A stretch of 64,000 nucleotides of DNA from JAWKWH01 sp963669415 (GTDB lineage: Bacteria > Pseudomonadota > Alphaproteobacteria > Rhizobiales > Rhizobiaceae): positions 1,922,001 to 1,986,000 of the forward strand of contig CAXXPS010000002.1 of NCBI GenBank assembly GCA_963669415.2, read 5' to 3'. Positions 1 through 9,113 of the stretch are shown piece by piece. Positions within the stretch are counted from its first letter, which is position 1. Each line of letters starts with the position of its first letter. Below the pieces are notes generated by a model. That model made no database searches. It saw only the letters and a program-made list of their open reading frames with translations, and was not told the origin of the DNA. The translations under genes and the position numbers were made by a program.

Positions 1-397
1 CGTTGGACAAGTCCTCAATGGAATATTTGTCGAGAACGGCAAAAAAGGCGTTAAGCGCCTCACGCAATGCTGAGTTCAAGGTGCAACCGGTGACAAGCGG
101 GCAATCGGTGGTTCCATTGTCAAAACACTCAGCCATGGCAAAATTGTCCTCAGTGGTCTTGACCACATCGAGCAAGGAAATGTCCCCCGCCGGCCGGGCA
201 AGTTTGATACCGCCATTCCGCCCACGCACGGTTTCAACAAAATCTCCGGAAACCAGTGGCTGAAGAATCTTGAACAAGAACAGCTCCGACACGCCATTGG
301 CGCGCGCAATATCCGGCACGCGACTGAGTTCGCCGTTCCTGGCGGCACAATACATCAGCATGCGAATTGCATAGTTGGTTTGGCGAGTCAGGCGCAT
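1..397 (-). CDS. rirA: RirA, Rrf2-family iron-responsive regulator (3' end outside window)
   Basis: The first 132 residues of an Rrf2-family regulator are present, and the C-terminus lies beyond the window edge. The protein opens MRLTRQTNYAIRMLMYCAA and has a winged-helix domain in the first ~80 residues. Cysteines at positions 91, 99 and 105 match the [Fe-S] ligand spacing of rhizobial RirA, which represses iron uptake genes when iron is sufficient. It is transcribed divergently from a ferric-iron binding protein gene, a likely target. IscR is the alternative, but the motif context and neighbour favour RirA. Confidence 0.88.
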   Translation of the reverse strand, partial: MRLTRQTNYAIRMLMYCAARNGELSRVPDIARANGVSELFLFKILQPLVSGDFVETVRGRNGGIKLARPAGDISLLDVVKTTEDNFAMAECFDNGTTDCPLVTGCTLNSALREALNAFFAVLDKYSIEDLSN

Positions 398-429
398 TGT
401 AACCCCTTCAAAGCATATTTTCCGCGCTC

Positions 430-446
430 TTTAGAATCGTTCTAGA
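430..446. promoter_or_regulatory. Irr-type iron control element (ICE box)
   Basis: TTTAGAATCGTTCTAGA is a near-palindrome that fits the ICE consensus TTTRGAAYNRTTCYARA at every position. Irr binds such sites in Rhizobiales to control iron and haem genes. It lies 33 bases upstream of the rirA start and 94 bases upstream of the iron-binding-protein start, so it could act on either gene. Confidence 0.7.
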
Positions 447-503
447 TAATATGATAAAAACTGTCCACTTTTTTGTTGACAGTCGATCACAGGAAATAAT
501 AGG

Positions 504-518
504 TGACAAAAACATTCA
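504..518. promoter_or_regulatory. Possible RirA operator (IRO-like TGA-N9-TCA)
   Basis: TGACAAAAACATTCA has the TGA-N9-TCA outline of the iron-responsive operator bound by RirA, 22 bases upstream of the ferric-iron binding protein start. The inner bases are not well palindromic, so the match could be chance. An imperfect inverted repeat, CTGTC...GACAG, lies just upstream at 461-482. Confidence 0.35.
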
Positions 519-539
519 TGTTATCGGGAAATCACCATC

Positions 540-1583
540 ATGCCTCTTCGTTCAAACCTGCCAGCCCTGTTCCTGTCTGGCGTGCTGTCGGCGAGCGCGA
601 TATTTGATGCGCACGCTGGCGAGGAAGTGAACGTTTATTCCTACCGGCAACCGCAATTGATCGCCCCGCTGCTGGATGCGTTCACAGCCGAAACCGGGAT
701 CAAAACCAACGTTTTGTTTCTCAACAAGGGATTGGTGGAAAGGATCCAGGCTGAAGGTGAAAACTCACCGGCGGACCTGATATTCACGGTGGACATCGGA
801 AGGCTGAGCCAATCGAAGACTGGTGGCGTTACACAGCCGGTCACCAATTCCGAGATAGACGGGAACATTCCAGAAGAGTTCCGGGATCCGGAAGGCCATT
901 GGTTCGGGCTAACCACCCGGGGGCGTGTGGTCTATGCCTCAAAGAACCGGGTTGCTCAGGACACAATCACATATGAAGAGCTGGCAGATCCGAAGTGGAA
1001 AGGCCGGATCTGCACCCGCAGCGGTCAACACGCCTACAATCTTGCTTTGTTTGCCTCGATGATTGCACATCATGGCGAGGAAGCATCAGAAAAATGGTTG
1101 AGCGATGTCAGAGACAACCTGGCGCGTAAACCCAACGGGAACGACCGGGCGCAAGCAAAGGGCATTTTTTCCGGTGAATGCGATATCGGGCTTGGCAACA
1201 CCTATTATGTTGGCCTGATGATCACCAATGACAAGGAACCGGAACAAAAGGAATGGGCCGCCGCTATCAAGGTCTTGTTCCCAAACAATGACGATCGCGG
1301 AACCCATGTTAACATCTCCGGCATGGCACTGGCGAAGAATGCACCGAACAAGGCCAACGCGATTCGCCTGATGGAATTTCTGTCAAGCACCCGCGGACAG
1401 GAGATCTATGCCGAGCAGGTATTTGAATATCCGGTTAAGCCCGGCGCAAAGATCTCAGACATCGTGAAGTCCTTCGGGGAGATCAAACCCGACGCGTTGG
1501 CGCTGGACGAGATTGCCAATAACAGGAAGGCCGCTTCAATCCTTGTCGACAAGGTAGGGTACGACGAAGGCCCGGGCTCCTGA
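540..1583 (+). CDS. Ferric-iron ABC transporter substrate-binding protein (FutA/FbpA type)
   Basis: A 347-residue periplasmic binding protein for Fe3+ uptake. A signal peptide of about 26 residues ends ...DAHA, and the mature protein starts with the family-typical YSYRQPQL stretch. Family members bind iron through tyrosines, and a Tyr-Tyr pair (NTYYVG, near residue 222) sits where such ligands are expected. No permease or ATPase gene follows, so it must work with components encoded elsewhere. The divergent rirA gene and the ICE/IRO motifs upstream point to iron regulation. Family assignment is firm; the exact iron form is inferred. Confidence 0.88.
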   Translation: MPLRSNLPALFLSGVLSASAIFDAHAGEEVNVYSYRQPQLIAPLLDAFTAETGIKTNVLFLNKGLVERIQAEGENSPADLIFTVDIGRLSQSKTGGVTQPVTNSEIDGNIPEEFRDPEGHWFGLTTRGRVVYASKNRVAQDTITYEELADPKWKGRICTRSGQHAYNLALFASMIAHHGEEASEKWLSDVRDNLARKPNGNDRAQAKGIFSGECDIGLGNTYYVGLMITNDKEPEQKEWAAAIKVLFPNNDDRGTHVNISGMALAKNAPNKANAIRLMEFLSSTRGQEIYAEQVFEYPVKPGAKISDIVKSFGEIKPDALALDEIANNRKAASILVDKVGYDEGPGS

Positions 1584-1614
1584 TAGATACCCCCATTTCA
1601 GACGTAAAAATTGC

Positions 1615-1636
1615 ACGGCACGTTCGCGCCGTTTTA
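1615..1636 (+). terminator. Weak stem-loop with T run
   Basis: A 5-bp stem (ACGGC/GCCGT) with an 8-base loop is followed by TTTA between the convergent ends of the iron-binding protein gene and cobT. It could serve as a short terminator, but the stem is marginal. Confidence 0.3.
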
Positions 1637-1652
1637 TCCGGTGGCCGTCCGA

Positions 1653-2708
1653 TCAGCCTTTTTCAGAAACACCAGCCTCGGCAAAACTGGCCATTCCGTT
1701 ATGGCAAGCCAGTGCCGACCGCAGAATGTTGATCGCCAGGCAGGCACCCGATGCTTCGCCGAGGCGCATGTCCATATTAAGCAGTGGCTGCATTTTCAGT
1801 TGTCCAAGCAAATTGATGTGAGCCTGCTCAGCCGAGCGATGAGCACAGACTGTATGCGTCAATCCACCATCTGCGAGAAATGCCAACGGAGCAGCAGCCG
1901 CAGTACATACGTAACCGTCTAACAAAACTGGTATGGATTTGTGCCTTGCAGCCAACGCTGCGCCGAAAATACCGGCAAGCTCACGGCCGCCGACAGCTGC
2001 GATCGCGCGCAATGGATCTGTCCTTACTGATCCATGGAGATCGAGCGCCTGATCGACGGCGGCCGCCTTTCGTCTGAGCCCCTCATCGTCCACGCCGGTG
2101 CCCCGGCCAACCCATTTGGCACCGGGACCGCCAAACAGAAGCGCACAAATGGCAGCGGCCGAGGTGGTGTTGCCGATACCCATCTCGCCCAGACAAATCA
2201 GGTCGGCATTTTCGGACACTGAGTTGTACCCGGCCTCAACCGCTTCGATAAACTCATCTTCAGACATCGCCGGTTCTGTTGTAAAATCTTTCGTCGGTTG
2301 ATCGATCTGCAGCGGCACCACTTTCAATGATGCACCTGCCTGATTTGCCAGTTGGTTGACGGCTGCTCCACCGGCCTCAAAATTGGCAACCATCTGCGCG
2401 GTGACCTCTGCTGGAAATGCCGAAACACCCCGTGTGGTCACACCGTGCGAACCGGCAAAAACCAACACTTCGACACGATCCAAACGAGGAATGTCCTGCC
2501 TCTGCCAACGGGCGAGCCAGATGGCAAGCTCTTCAAGCCGGCCGAGGCTACCCGGCGGTTTTGTGAGCGTGTCCTGCCGGGTGGAGGCCGCCTGCGCCGC
2601 ATTTTCGCTGCCATGGCCAAGCTCGTTGCAGGCTGCTCGGAGTGTTTCAAACGAAGAAAAATCTGGCACAGGAAAAAGTCCAATCAGTTTATGTGCAGGC
2701 CAATTCAA
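1653..2708 (-). CDS. cobT: Nicotinate-nucleotide--dimethylbenzimidazole phosphoribosyltransferase
   Basis: This enzyme makes alpha-ribazole phosphate from dimethylbenzimidazole and NaMN for the lower ligand of cobalamin (it is called CobU in Pseudomonas denitrificans). The 351 residues cover the full family length. The N-terminal TRQDTLTKPPGSLGRLE block and the C-terminal MRLGEASGA block are both present, and the Glu of the latter is the expected catalytic residue. It is the last gene of the left cob arm. Its ATG overlaps the cobS stop by 4 bases, which fixes the start. Confidence 0.95.
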   Translation of the reverse strand: MNWPAHKLIGLFPVPDFSSFETLRAACNELGHGSENAAQAASTRQDTLTKPPGSLGRLEELAIWLARWQRQDIPRLDRVEVLVFAGSHGVTTRGVSAFPAEVTAQMVANFEAGGAAVNQLANQAGASLKVVPLQIDQPTKDFTTEPAMSEDEFIEAVEAGYNSVSENADLICLGEMGIGNTTSAAAICALLFGGPGAKWVGRGTGVDDEGLRRKAAAVDQALDLHGSVRTDPLRAIAAVGGRELAGIFGAALAARHKSIPVLLDGYVCTAAAAPLAFLADGGLTHTVCAHRSAEQAHINLLGQLKMQPLLNMDMRLGEASGACLAINILRSALACHNGMASFAEAGVSEKG

Positions 2709-3472
2709 ACGAACAGAACCGTTGCGACAATGAGAATCAGGATCTCCGCGCCCTGTTGTAAAGCACCGATGACATCGCCGGTCTGACCGCCAATTTGACG
2801 CTCACAGAGTAGCTTCATCGCGAACAGCCAGCCAGCCAGCAATGCAGCACAAACCATCACTGACGAAAGGCCCAAAATCAAAAGTGAGACAACCCCGAAC
2901 ATTAAGGAGACAATTACCGTGTTATTGTCAGGAGAACCGGCACCCGCCGAAAGCCCGTCCGATCTGGCGGGCTCTACTTGCAACATGAACATCGGAATCA
3001 ACGCCCGAGAGGCGCAATGAGCGGCGACCAGACCAGCAAATACCGCGACGCTGTTTGCAAGCGCGGTCAGGCAGCTCCAGCGAATCAGGCATGACAGGAT
3101 CAATGCCAGCGCACCAAAACTGCCAAGCCGGCTGTCGCGCATTATTTCAAGCTTTGCCGTTTTTGTTGATCCGCCGCCAAATCCGTCTGCCGTGTCGGCA
3201 AGGCCATCTTCGTGAAGTGCGCCTGTCAGAGCGATCATGGCGGCCAGGCAAAGGCCCGCCGAGACCGCCGCAGGAACACCGGCGAGGTCAGCGACAAAGA
3301 ATACGGCGCCGGCAACACTACCTATTACGACGCCAACCAGGGGCGCCGCCCATTGCGAGGCAGCAAATGATTGTTCCGAGTCAATCAGCCGCCCTGCCGG
3401 AAATCGCGTATAGAATGTCAGGCAGGTCAGGAACTGCTGAGCCAGCTGATGTGATGTTGTGGTCACGTTCAT
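2705..3472 (-). CDS. cobS: Adenosylcobinamide-GDP ribazoletransferase (cobalamin synthase)
   Basis: A 255-residue polytopic membrane protein of the CobS/CobV family. It joins adenosylcobinamide-GDP to alpha-ribazole in the last assembly step. The Asp-rich, Mg-binding motif HEDGLADTADGFGGG lies near residue 88, and several hydrophobic segments follow. It overlaps cobT downstream and cobB upstream by 4 bases each, so translational coupling is likely. It should not be confused with the CobS subunit of cobaltochelatase, which is absent from this window. Confidence 0.93.
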   Translation of the reverse strand: MNVTTTSHQLAQQFLTCLTFYTRFPAGRLIDSEQSFAASQWAAPLVGVVIGSVAGAVFFVADLAGVPAAVSAGLCLAAMIALTGALHEDGLADTADGFGGGSTKTAKLEIMRDSRLGSFGALALILSCLIRWSCLTALANSVAVFAGLVAAHCASRALIPMFMLQVEPARSDGLSAGAGSPDNNTVIVSLMFGVVSLLILGLSSVMVCAALLAGWLFAMKLLCERQIGGQTGDVIGALQQGAEILILIVATVLFV

Positions 3473-4794
3473 GACCGGCTCCGGGCAATTGCATGAAAGA
3501 ACGAACCGGTCACCAATCCGCGCCGTCCTCCAGCCGGGCCCATCGGATTACCGAGTCCGTCGGATAATTCGGCCAGTGGCTCGCTACTCCCGCTGTCGGT
3601 CACTCGGGAATAGTGAAACTCATGCCCGCGCACCATTTCACCGGCCGTCCCGATAGCGCAGTCAACTTTCAGCCTTGCCTGCCGATAGCCGAGATTGAGC
3701 TTTCGCTTTGCAAAGCTCGTGACGTGATCGAGCAGGCCCAGCATTGCGTGGGAAGTTCCGTCGGCGTCTTCCAGCGCCTTGCCCAAGACCATGAACCCAC
3801 CGCATTCACCATGAACCGGCCGGGTTTGGGCAAATTTTTTGATGCCTGACGAGAATTTCCGGGACTGCGACAGTGCCGCGGCGTGCAGTTCTGGATAGCC
3901 GCCCGGCAACCAGCAGCAATCACAGTCTTTTTCGGGTGCATCGTCCGCCAGTGGCGAAAACGGCACAAGTTCAGCACCTGCACCTCTCCACTCGGCAAGC
4001 AAATGCGGATAGAGGAATGTGAAAGCCTTGTCCTGGGCAATCGCAATTCTTTGACCGGGTGGCGGCAGGCTGACGCTGTCGGTAGCAGCAGAATCCGGAA
4101 AATCTCCAAACTTTGCCAGTTCGAGTATTGCATCAATGTCGAGCGATTGTTCCATGATATCGGCAAGCTTCTCGATAAAGTGGTCGATTGCAGCATGTTC
4201 GCTTGCCTGGACAAGGCCCAGATGGCGCTCGGGCAATGCCATTTCGGGATTGCGGAATATCGTGCCGACAACCGGTATTCCGATACGCTCGACCGCCTCT
4301 ACGCAATATCGCTGGTGCCTTTCACTTGCCACCTGATTGAGAATCACCCCTGCGATGCGAACGCCTGGGTCATGGGTGGCAAAACCCCTTGCAATGGCGG
4401 CAACGGTCTGGGACTGGCCGGATATGTCGAGAACCAGGATCGACGGCAGCCCGAGCAAACGCGCCAGATCGGCCGCTGCGCCCGTCCGGCCCTCTCCGGC
4501 CATAATTCCGTCGAACAAACCCATGGCGCTTTCAAGAACCACAAAGTCGGTATCGCTGAAGGTTTCTTCCGCCAGTTTACCCAGCAGGGCCGGGTGCATG
4601 GCCCAGCTGTCGAGATTGATACCGGGTCTGCCTGTCGCTGCCAGATGAAATCCCGGATCGATGTAATCGGGCCCGGATTTGGCGCCCTTGACGGCAATTT
4701 CCCTGCGGCGCAGCGCGCGCATCAGGCCTATCGCAACGCTTGTCTTGCCGGAACCGGAGCGCGGCGCGGCGATGATCAACCCCTTCGCGGTCAC
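3469..4794 (-). CDS. cobB: Cobyrinate a,c-diamide synthase (hydrogenobyrinate diamide synthase)
   Basis: A 441-residue two-domain amidotransferase. The N-terminal P-loop domain carries APRSGSGKTS (residues 10-19), and the C-terminal class I glutamine amidotransferase domain carries the nucleophile Cys in HGECGGFMV. It amidates the a and c side chains of hydrogenobyrinate before cobalt insertion. The start overlaps the cobA stop by 4 bases. The length is normal for the family and no key motif is missing. Confidence 0.94.
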   Translation of the reverse strand: MTAKGLIIAAPRSGSGKTSVAIGLMRALRRREIAVKGAKSGPDYIDPGFHLAATGRPGINLDSWAMHPALLGKLAEETFSDTDFVVLESAMGLFDGIMAGEGRTGAAADLARLLGLPSILVLDISGQSQTVAAIARGFATHDPGVRIAGVILNQVASERHQRYCVEAVERIGIPVVGTIFRNPEMALPERHLGLVQASEHAAIDHFIEKLADIMEQSLDIDAILELAKFGDFPDSAATDSVSLPPPGQRIAIAQDKAFTFLYPHLLAEWRGAGAELVPFSPLADDAPEKDCDCCWLPGGYPELHAAALSQSRKFSSGIKKFAQTRPVHGECGGFMVLGKALEDADGTSHAMLGLLDHVTSFAKRKLNLGYRQARLKVDCAIGTAGEMVRGHEFHYSRVTDSGSSEPLAELSDGLGNPMGPAGGRRGLVTGSFFHAIARSRS

Positions 4795-5594
4795 GGCGTG
4801 GCCTCGCTGTTTGCTTCAGTTTGGAGTTGCGATCGCAGGGCCACGATGTCGCCAAAAACAATGAGCGCAGGCGATGAATATCCTCCGGCCTTTGCTTCTG
4901 CCGCTATGGTGGAAGCTGTTGCGATGAGAACTCGCTCATCATGCATTGTTGCAGACTGGATGATGGCTGCAGGTGTGTCATCTGCCATGCCGCCAGCAGT
5001 CAATTCCCTGGCAATCCTGTCGACATTGCTGAGGCCCATATAGACGATGATCGGCTGACCGGTTTTTGCCAGCGCGGTCCAGTCCACATCGCCGTCTGTT
5101 CCGGGCGCATGTCCGGTCGCCAGAATGATCGCCCGGTTCGTTCCGCGAATGGTTGCGGGAATGTCGGTCGCCGCTAAAGCCGCAAATGCAGCTGTGATAC
5201 CCGGCAATACCCGAAAAGGAATTCCGGCCCGGGCGAGAACAAAAACCTCTTCACCACCGCGGCCGAAAATGTACGGGTCGCCTCCTTTGAGCCGCAGCAC
5301 GCGTTTGTTTTGCCGGGCGTTGCCGATCAACATCTCGTTGATGGCTTCTTGCGCTGCGGAGACCTTGCCTCCCCGTTTGCCAGCGAAACACAGTTCGGCG
5401 TCTTTCGACAGTTTGAGGATGTCCGGATTAACCAGCGCATCATAAATGATGACATCGGCCTTGGAGATTGCATCCAGAACATCAAGCGTCAGATGACCAA
5501 TGCTGCCAGGCCCGGCGCCGGCAAGCCAGACGTGGCCCGGAACAAATTCCGCAGGCTCAAAAGGCAGTTGGCTTATTTGGCGGTCAAGGCTCAT
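4791..5594 (-). CDS. cobA: Uroporphyrinogen-III C-methyltransferase
   Basis: SAM-dependent methyltransferase that converts uroporphyrinogen III to precorrin-2, the entry step shared with sirohaem. Seen motifs are AGAGPGSIGHLTL, LRLKGGDPYIFGRGGEE and LPGITAA. It is the single-domain form, without the dehydrogenase/ferrochelatase half of CysG. I start at the ATG at 5594 (MSLDRQ, 267 aa); an upstream TTG at 5624 would overlap the divergent cbiD gene. The ribosome-binding site is weak either way. Confidence 0.93.
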   Translation of the reverse strand: MSLDRQISQLPFEPAEFVPGHVWLAGAGPGSIGHLTLDVLDAISKADVIIYDALVNPDILKLSKDAELCFAGKRGGKVSAAQEAINEMLIGNARQNKRVLRLKGGDPYIFGRGGEEVFVLARAGIPFRVLPGITAAFAALAATDIPATIRGTNRAIILATGHAPGTDGDVDWTALAKTGQPIIVYMGLSNVDRIARELTAGGMADDTPAAIIQSATMHDERVLIATASTIAAEAKAGGYSSPALIVFGDIVALRSQLQTEANSEATP

Positions 5595-5647
5595 TGGCGG
5601 TCCAATAGGTGGTGACGGCAGCAATCGAGGTGCTTATAGCTTTGCCT

Positions 5648-6763
5648 ATGGGCGAACAAACGCCAGAATTGCGACGTGGTTGGACGACCGGAGCCTGCGC
5701 GGCTGCCGCGGCGAAGGCCGCTTGCACGGCGTTGTTGAAAGGCGAATTTCCCGATCCTGTCAAAATCACCCTTCCTGGCGGGCAGACCCCAGGCTTTGCA
5801 TTGGCGAAAACGGAGCTTGCCCCGGATCACGCAATCGCGGCGATCGTCAAAGATGCCGGAGATGATCCCGACGTGACCCATGGCGCATTGATCGTTGTGA
5901 AAGTCTCCCGTCACGGCAAGACCGGCGGTATAAGCTTTCGGGCGGGGTCGGGTGTTGGCACGGTGACTCGTGCGGGGCTTGCCATTGAACCGGGCGAGCC
6001 GGCGATCAATCCGGTGCCCCGCAAGATGATTGCCGCGGCCATCGCTGATGTCGCAGGCTCTGATGACGGGTTTGAAGTCGAGATATCGGTTCCCGGTGGT
6101 GAAGAGATTGCACGCAAAACCCTGAACGGTCGGCTGGGCATTGTCGGCGGTATCTCGATCCTTGGCACAACAGGAATTGTCATTCCGTACTCGTGTTCGT
6201 CGTGGATTCACTCCATTCACAGAGGCATTGATGTTGCCCGCGCCGCCGGACATGATCATGTCGCCGGCGCCACCGGTTCGACGTCGGAAAGAGCCGTACA
6301 GGAAATCCACCAACTGGACGAAGAACAACTGCTCGATATGGGTGATTTCGTCGGCGGAACACTCAAATATTTGCGCTCCCACCCAGTCAGAAAGGTCACG
6401 CTTGCCGGCGGGGTGGCGAAGATGACGAAACTGGCGCAGGGTCTGCTCGACCTTCATTCCAGCCGGGGCAACGCGGATTTGACCGGACTTGCCGATATCG
6501 CCACCAAATCTGGCGCCGATCCGCAGCTTGCGGCGGCGATCGGCAGCGCCAATACCGTCGCAGAAGCGTTCGATCTGGCGTCCGGAGCCAACATCGAAAT
6601 TGGCGACCGCATTGCAGGACTTGCCTGGCAAACGGCCGCTGCGGTTCTGCATGATCCCGAAATCGAGCTTGAGATCCTGATTATCGATCGCAAGGGAAAC
6701 CGGAGAGGCCATATGCCGTTCAGGACAACCGATCATGCGTCGCGCCCTCGAAAACGGCGCTGA
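5648..6763 (+). CDS. cbiD: Cobalt-precorrin-5B C1-methyltransferase CbiD
   Basis: A 371-residue CbiD with the N-terminal RRGWTTGACAAAAAKAA signature. CbiD performs the C1 methylation with deacylation that CobF carries out in P. denitrificans. It lies on the strand opposite its cob neighbours. Its start is 53 bases from the cobA start, and its last 31 bases overlap the 3' end of cobM. The ATG at 5648 is chosen; a GTG at 5609 adds 13 residues that lack family character. Since cobF is not in the window, CbiD presumably fills that step in an otherwise aerobic pathway. Confidence 0.92.
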   Translation: MGEQTPELRRGWTTGACAAAAAKAACTALLKGEFPDPVKITLPGGQTPGFALAKTELAPDHAIAAIVKDAGDDPDVTHGALIVVKVSRHGKTGGISFRAGSGVGTVTRAGLAIEPGEPAINPVPRKMIAAAIADVAGSDDGFEVEISVPGGEEIARKTLNGRLGIVGGISILGTTGIVIPYSCSSWIHSIHRGIDVARAAGHDHVAGATGSTSERAVQEIHQLDEEQLLDMGDFVGGTLKYLRSHPVRKVTLAGGVAKMTKLAQGLLDLHSSRGNADLTGLADIATKSGADPQLAAAIGSANTVAEAFDLASGANIEIGDRIAGLAWQTAAAVLHDPEIELEILIIDRKGNRRGHMPFRTTDHASRPRKRR

Positions 6764-7494
6764 TAGTGAGCATCGTATAATGCGCTATCAGTAAACTCCG
6801 CTTCACCAAGCGATCGCCCAACCAGAATGATGGCGGTTCTCTCGATGGGGGAATTGCTCAGTTCCGCTTCAATTGTGGCCAATGTTGCGCGAATTATCTT
6901 CTCGTCCGGCCAGCTTGCTCTAGCAACGACCACAACCGGGCAATCGGCACCGTATAGGGGGGTCAATTCTGAGACCACCTGACCGATCGCGTGAATGGCC
7001 AGATGCAGCGCCAACGTAGCGCCCGTGCTTCCAAAGGCCGTCAGGTTTTCCGTTTCGGGCATCTTTGAAGCGCGTCCGGAGACCCTTGTGAGTACCAGGC
7101 TCTGGGCGACTTCCGGTAATGTAAGCTCCTGGCCGATTGCCGCAGCCGCAGCCGCAAAAGAAGGAACGCCGGGCGTCAACGAGTATTCGATGCCGTTTTT
7201 CCGCAATCGCCTGATTTGTTCCGCTACCGCGCTCCAAACCGACAGATCACCGGAGTGCAACCTTGCGACGTCGAGATCATCACGATGGGCGGAAACAAAT
7301 TCGGATTCAATCTCGTCGAGCGACATTGGCGCGGTGTTGATAATTCTGGCGTCAGCCGGACAGTGTTCAAGCAATGCTTCGGGAATGATTGATCCGGCGT
7401 AGAGGCATACCGGACAGTTCGACAGAATATTCATTCCCCGGACGGTGATGAGATCAGCAGCGCCCGGACCGGCGCCAATGAAATTGACTTTCAT
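6733..7494 (-). CDS. cobM: Precorrin-4 C11-methyltransferase
   Basis: A 253-residue SAM methyltransferase of the tetrapyrrole (TP) methylase fold that makes precorrin-5 from precorrin-4. It begins MKVNFIGAGPGAADLITVRG and carries HSGDLSVWSA and TPGVPSFAAAAAA. The ATG at 7494 overlaps the cobE stop by 4 bases, so I prefer it to the longer open frame reaching 7605. Its 3' end overlaps the convergent cbiD by 31 bases. Confidence 0.94.
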   Translation of the reverse strand: MKVNFIGAGPGAADLITVRGMNILSNCPVCLYAGSIIPEALLEHCPADARIINTAPMSLDEIESEFVSAHRDDLDVARLHSGDLSVWSAVAEQIRRLRKNGIEYSLTPGVPSFAAAAAAIGQELTLPEVAQSLVLTRVSGRASKMPETENLTAFGSTGATLALHLAIHAIGQVVSELTPLYGADCPVVVVARASWPDEKIIRATLATIEAELSNSPIERTAIILVGRSLGEAEFTDSALYDAHYQRRFRGRDA

Positions 7495-7874
7495 CGCTTG
7501 CCACCCTCCGCAAAAGCGCAGGTAACCGGACCGCAAATGGTGCGCGCCGAAAGAAGCCGTGCGGATTTTCCTGCAGCAGCCAGCGCCGCAGCTTCTGCCA
7601 AACAAGACACGCCGGTCGTGCCGATTGACCGTTTCGATCTTGTTATCAGCTGCTGCTCATGCGCCTGCAGGGTGTTCCTGTCGAAACACGCGGTTCCTAT
7701 CCCCATTTCTTGTGTCGCATCCCGCAGCGCATCCGAACCACATTTGAAATCGGCAGTGGCAATGATCGAGACATCATCGCGGTGCATTCGAAGGAACGTA
7801 GCGCATTCATCGACCGCTGCGACGATCTCTTCGCTCGTCGCCTTGCTGGTAAATCCGATTCCTGCCGCAATCAT
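7491..7874 (-). CDS. cobE: CobE / CbiG C-terminal-domain protein
   Basis: A 127-residue protein of the CobE (CbiG_C) family, found in aerobic cobalamin clusters; its exact chemical role is not settled. It starts MIAAGIGFTSKATSEEI, like other CobE proteins. The ATG at 7874 overlaps the cobL stop as ATGA, matching the spacing throughout this operon, so the alternative ATG at 7892 is less likely. It has the 4-base overlap with cobM. Confidence 0.85.
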   Translation of the reverse strand: MIAAGIGFTSKATSEEIVAAVDECATFLRMHRDDVSIIATADFKCGSDALRDATQEMGIGTACFDRNTLQAHEQQLITRSKRSIGTTGVSCLAEAAALAAAGKSARLLSARTICGPVTCAFAEGGKR

Positions 7875-9112
7875 GGCTTGGACCAGACCCATTGCGTGAC
7901 CGGCATGGCCGGCCGCCAGCCATGCATTGTTCCAACAGGAGCCGCTCTTGAAACAGCCAGCCTGACAAGGTCACCGCCAAGCCGGGACCGGAGTTGCAAC
8001 AAGGTCGATTCCATCTCCAGGGTCACCGCATTGGCGACCAGCCGCCCGTTTGCCGGCAATCTGGAGATGATGGTATCCATCAAAGCGGGGTTGGAGCCGC
8101 CGCCACCGACAAAGACCGCGTCGGGCGTGGGGAGATCATCCAAAGCTTCCGGCGCAGCGCCGGTTACAATTTGCAGATCGGGAACGCCCATTGTTTGAGC
8201 GTTCGATTTGATCCGCTCTGCCCGGGCAGGGTCCCGCTCGATTGCGATGGCTCGCATGGACGGATGACACAGCATCCATTCTATCGAAACAGAGCCGGCA
8301 CCGGCGCCAACATCCCAGAGCAACTCTCCCATTCTTGGCGCGAGGGCCGACAGGGTCAACGCCCGGATTTCCCGCTTGGTGATCTGTCCGTCATGTTCGA
8401 ACAATGTGTCCGGCAAACCGACCGAGAGCGGTATTTCGGCAGTGGGAGTGTCCGCAATCACAGAAATTGCAACAAGGTTTAACGGATTGACAGCCGGCAA
8501 ATCAAAGTTGGCAGCGGTCTTTCTGGAAATTCTTTCATCCGGTCCGCCGAGCGCTTCCATGATATGCAAGACGGAGTGGCCAAATCCCCATTTGCACAAG
8601 TTCGTTGTCAGTGCTTGTGGTCCGGTCTCGTCGGAGGTCAAGGCAAGAATTTTGCGCTGGTCGTGCAGCAATGGTCTGATATGGGCCAAGTCGCGCCCGT
8701 GAAGGGAAATCGTCTCGATTTCCTGAAGCGGCCAACCAAGGCGCGCAGCGGCAAGGCTGAATGAAGAGGCATGAGGCACAACCTGCATTTCCTGCGGATC
8801 GACCTGCTTTGCCAGGGTTGCACCAACGCCGTGCAAAAACGGATCGCCGGAAGCGAGCACACAAACCGGCCGGCCTCGCAGCTGACGAACTGCTGCCATC
8901 GTGGTGTCGAACGGTGACGGCCAAGAGATTGCTTCCCCTGATATCAACGAAGAGGCAAGCGCAAGGTGACGCTTGCCCCCGAACACAGCTTCGGAATTCC
9001 TGATCAAGTTCTTTGCGTCGTCGCCGAGACCGGCAATGCCATCCTCACCAATGCCGACGATCGAAAGCCATTTTCCGGTTGTGGCCCGGGCCGTTTGATC
9101 ATTAGAAGGCAT
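7871..9112 (-). CDS. cobL: Precorrin-6Y C5,15-methyltransferase (decarboxylating)
   Basis: A 413-residue fusion of a CbiE-like TP-methylase (about residues 14-210) and a CbiT-like Rossmann methyltransferase (about 215-413, with LLWDVGAGAGSVSIEW). It methylates C5 and C15 and decarboxylates the acetate side chain. The start is the ATG at 9112 (MPSNDQTARA). This places it one base from the ATG of the divergent cobK, so any longer start would run into cobK. Confidence 0.93.
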   Translation of the reverse strand: MPSNDQTARATTGKWLSIVGIGEDGIAGLGDDAKNLIRNSEAVFGGKRHLALASSLISGEAISWPSPFDTTMAAVRQLRGRPVCVLASGDPFLHGVGATLAKQVDPQEMQVVPHASSFSLAAARLGWPLQEIETISLHGRDLAHIRPLLHDQRKILALTSDETGPQALTTNLCKWGFGHSVLHIMEALGGPDERISRKTAANFDLPAVNPLNLVAISVIADTPTAEIPLSVGLPDTLFEHDGQITKREIRALTLSALAPRMGELLWDVGAGAGSVSIEWMLCHPSMRAIAIERDPARAERIKSNAQTMGVPDLQIVTGAAPEALDDLPTPDAVFVGGGGSNPALMDTIISRLPANGRLVANAVTLEMESTLLQLRSRLGGDLVRLAVSRAAPVGTMHGWRPAMPVTQWVWSKP

Positions 9113-9113
9113 A

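Noticed and set aside
2352..2786. Long plus-strand frames antisense to cobT, cobB and cobN
   Set aside because: These are shadows of strongly identified genes, with unlikely codon use and no ribosome-binding sites.
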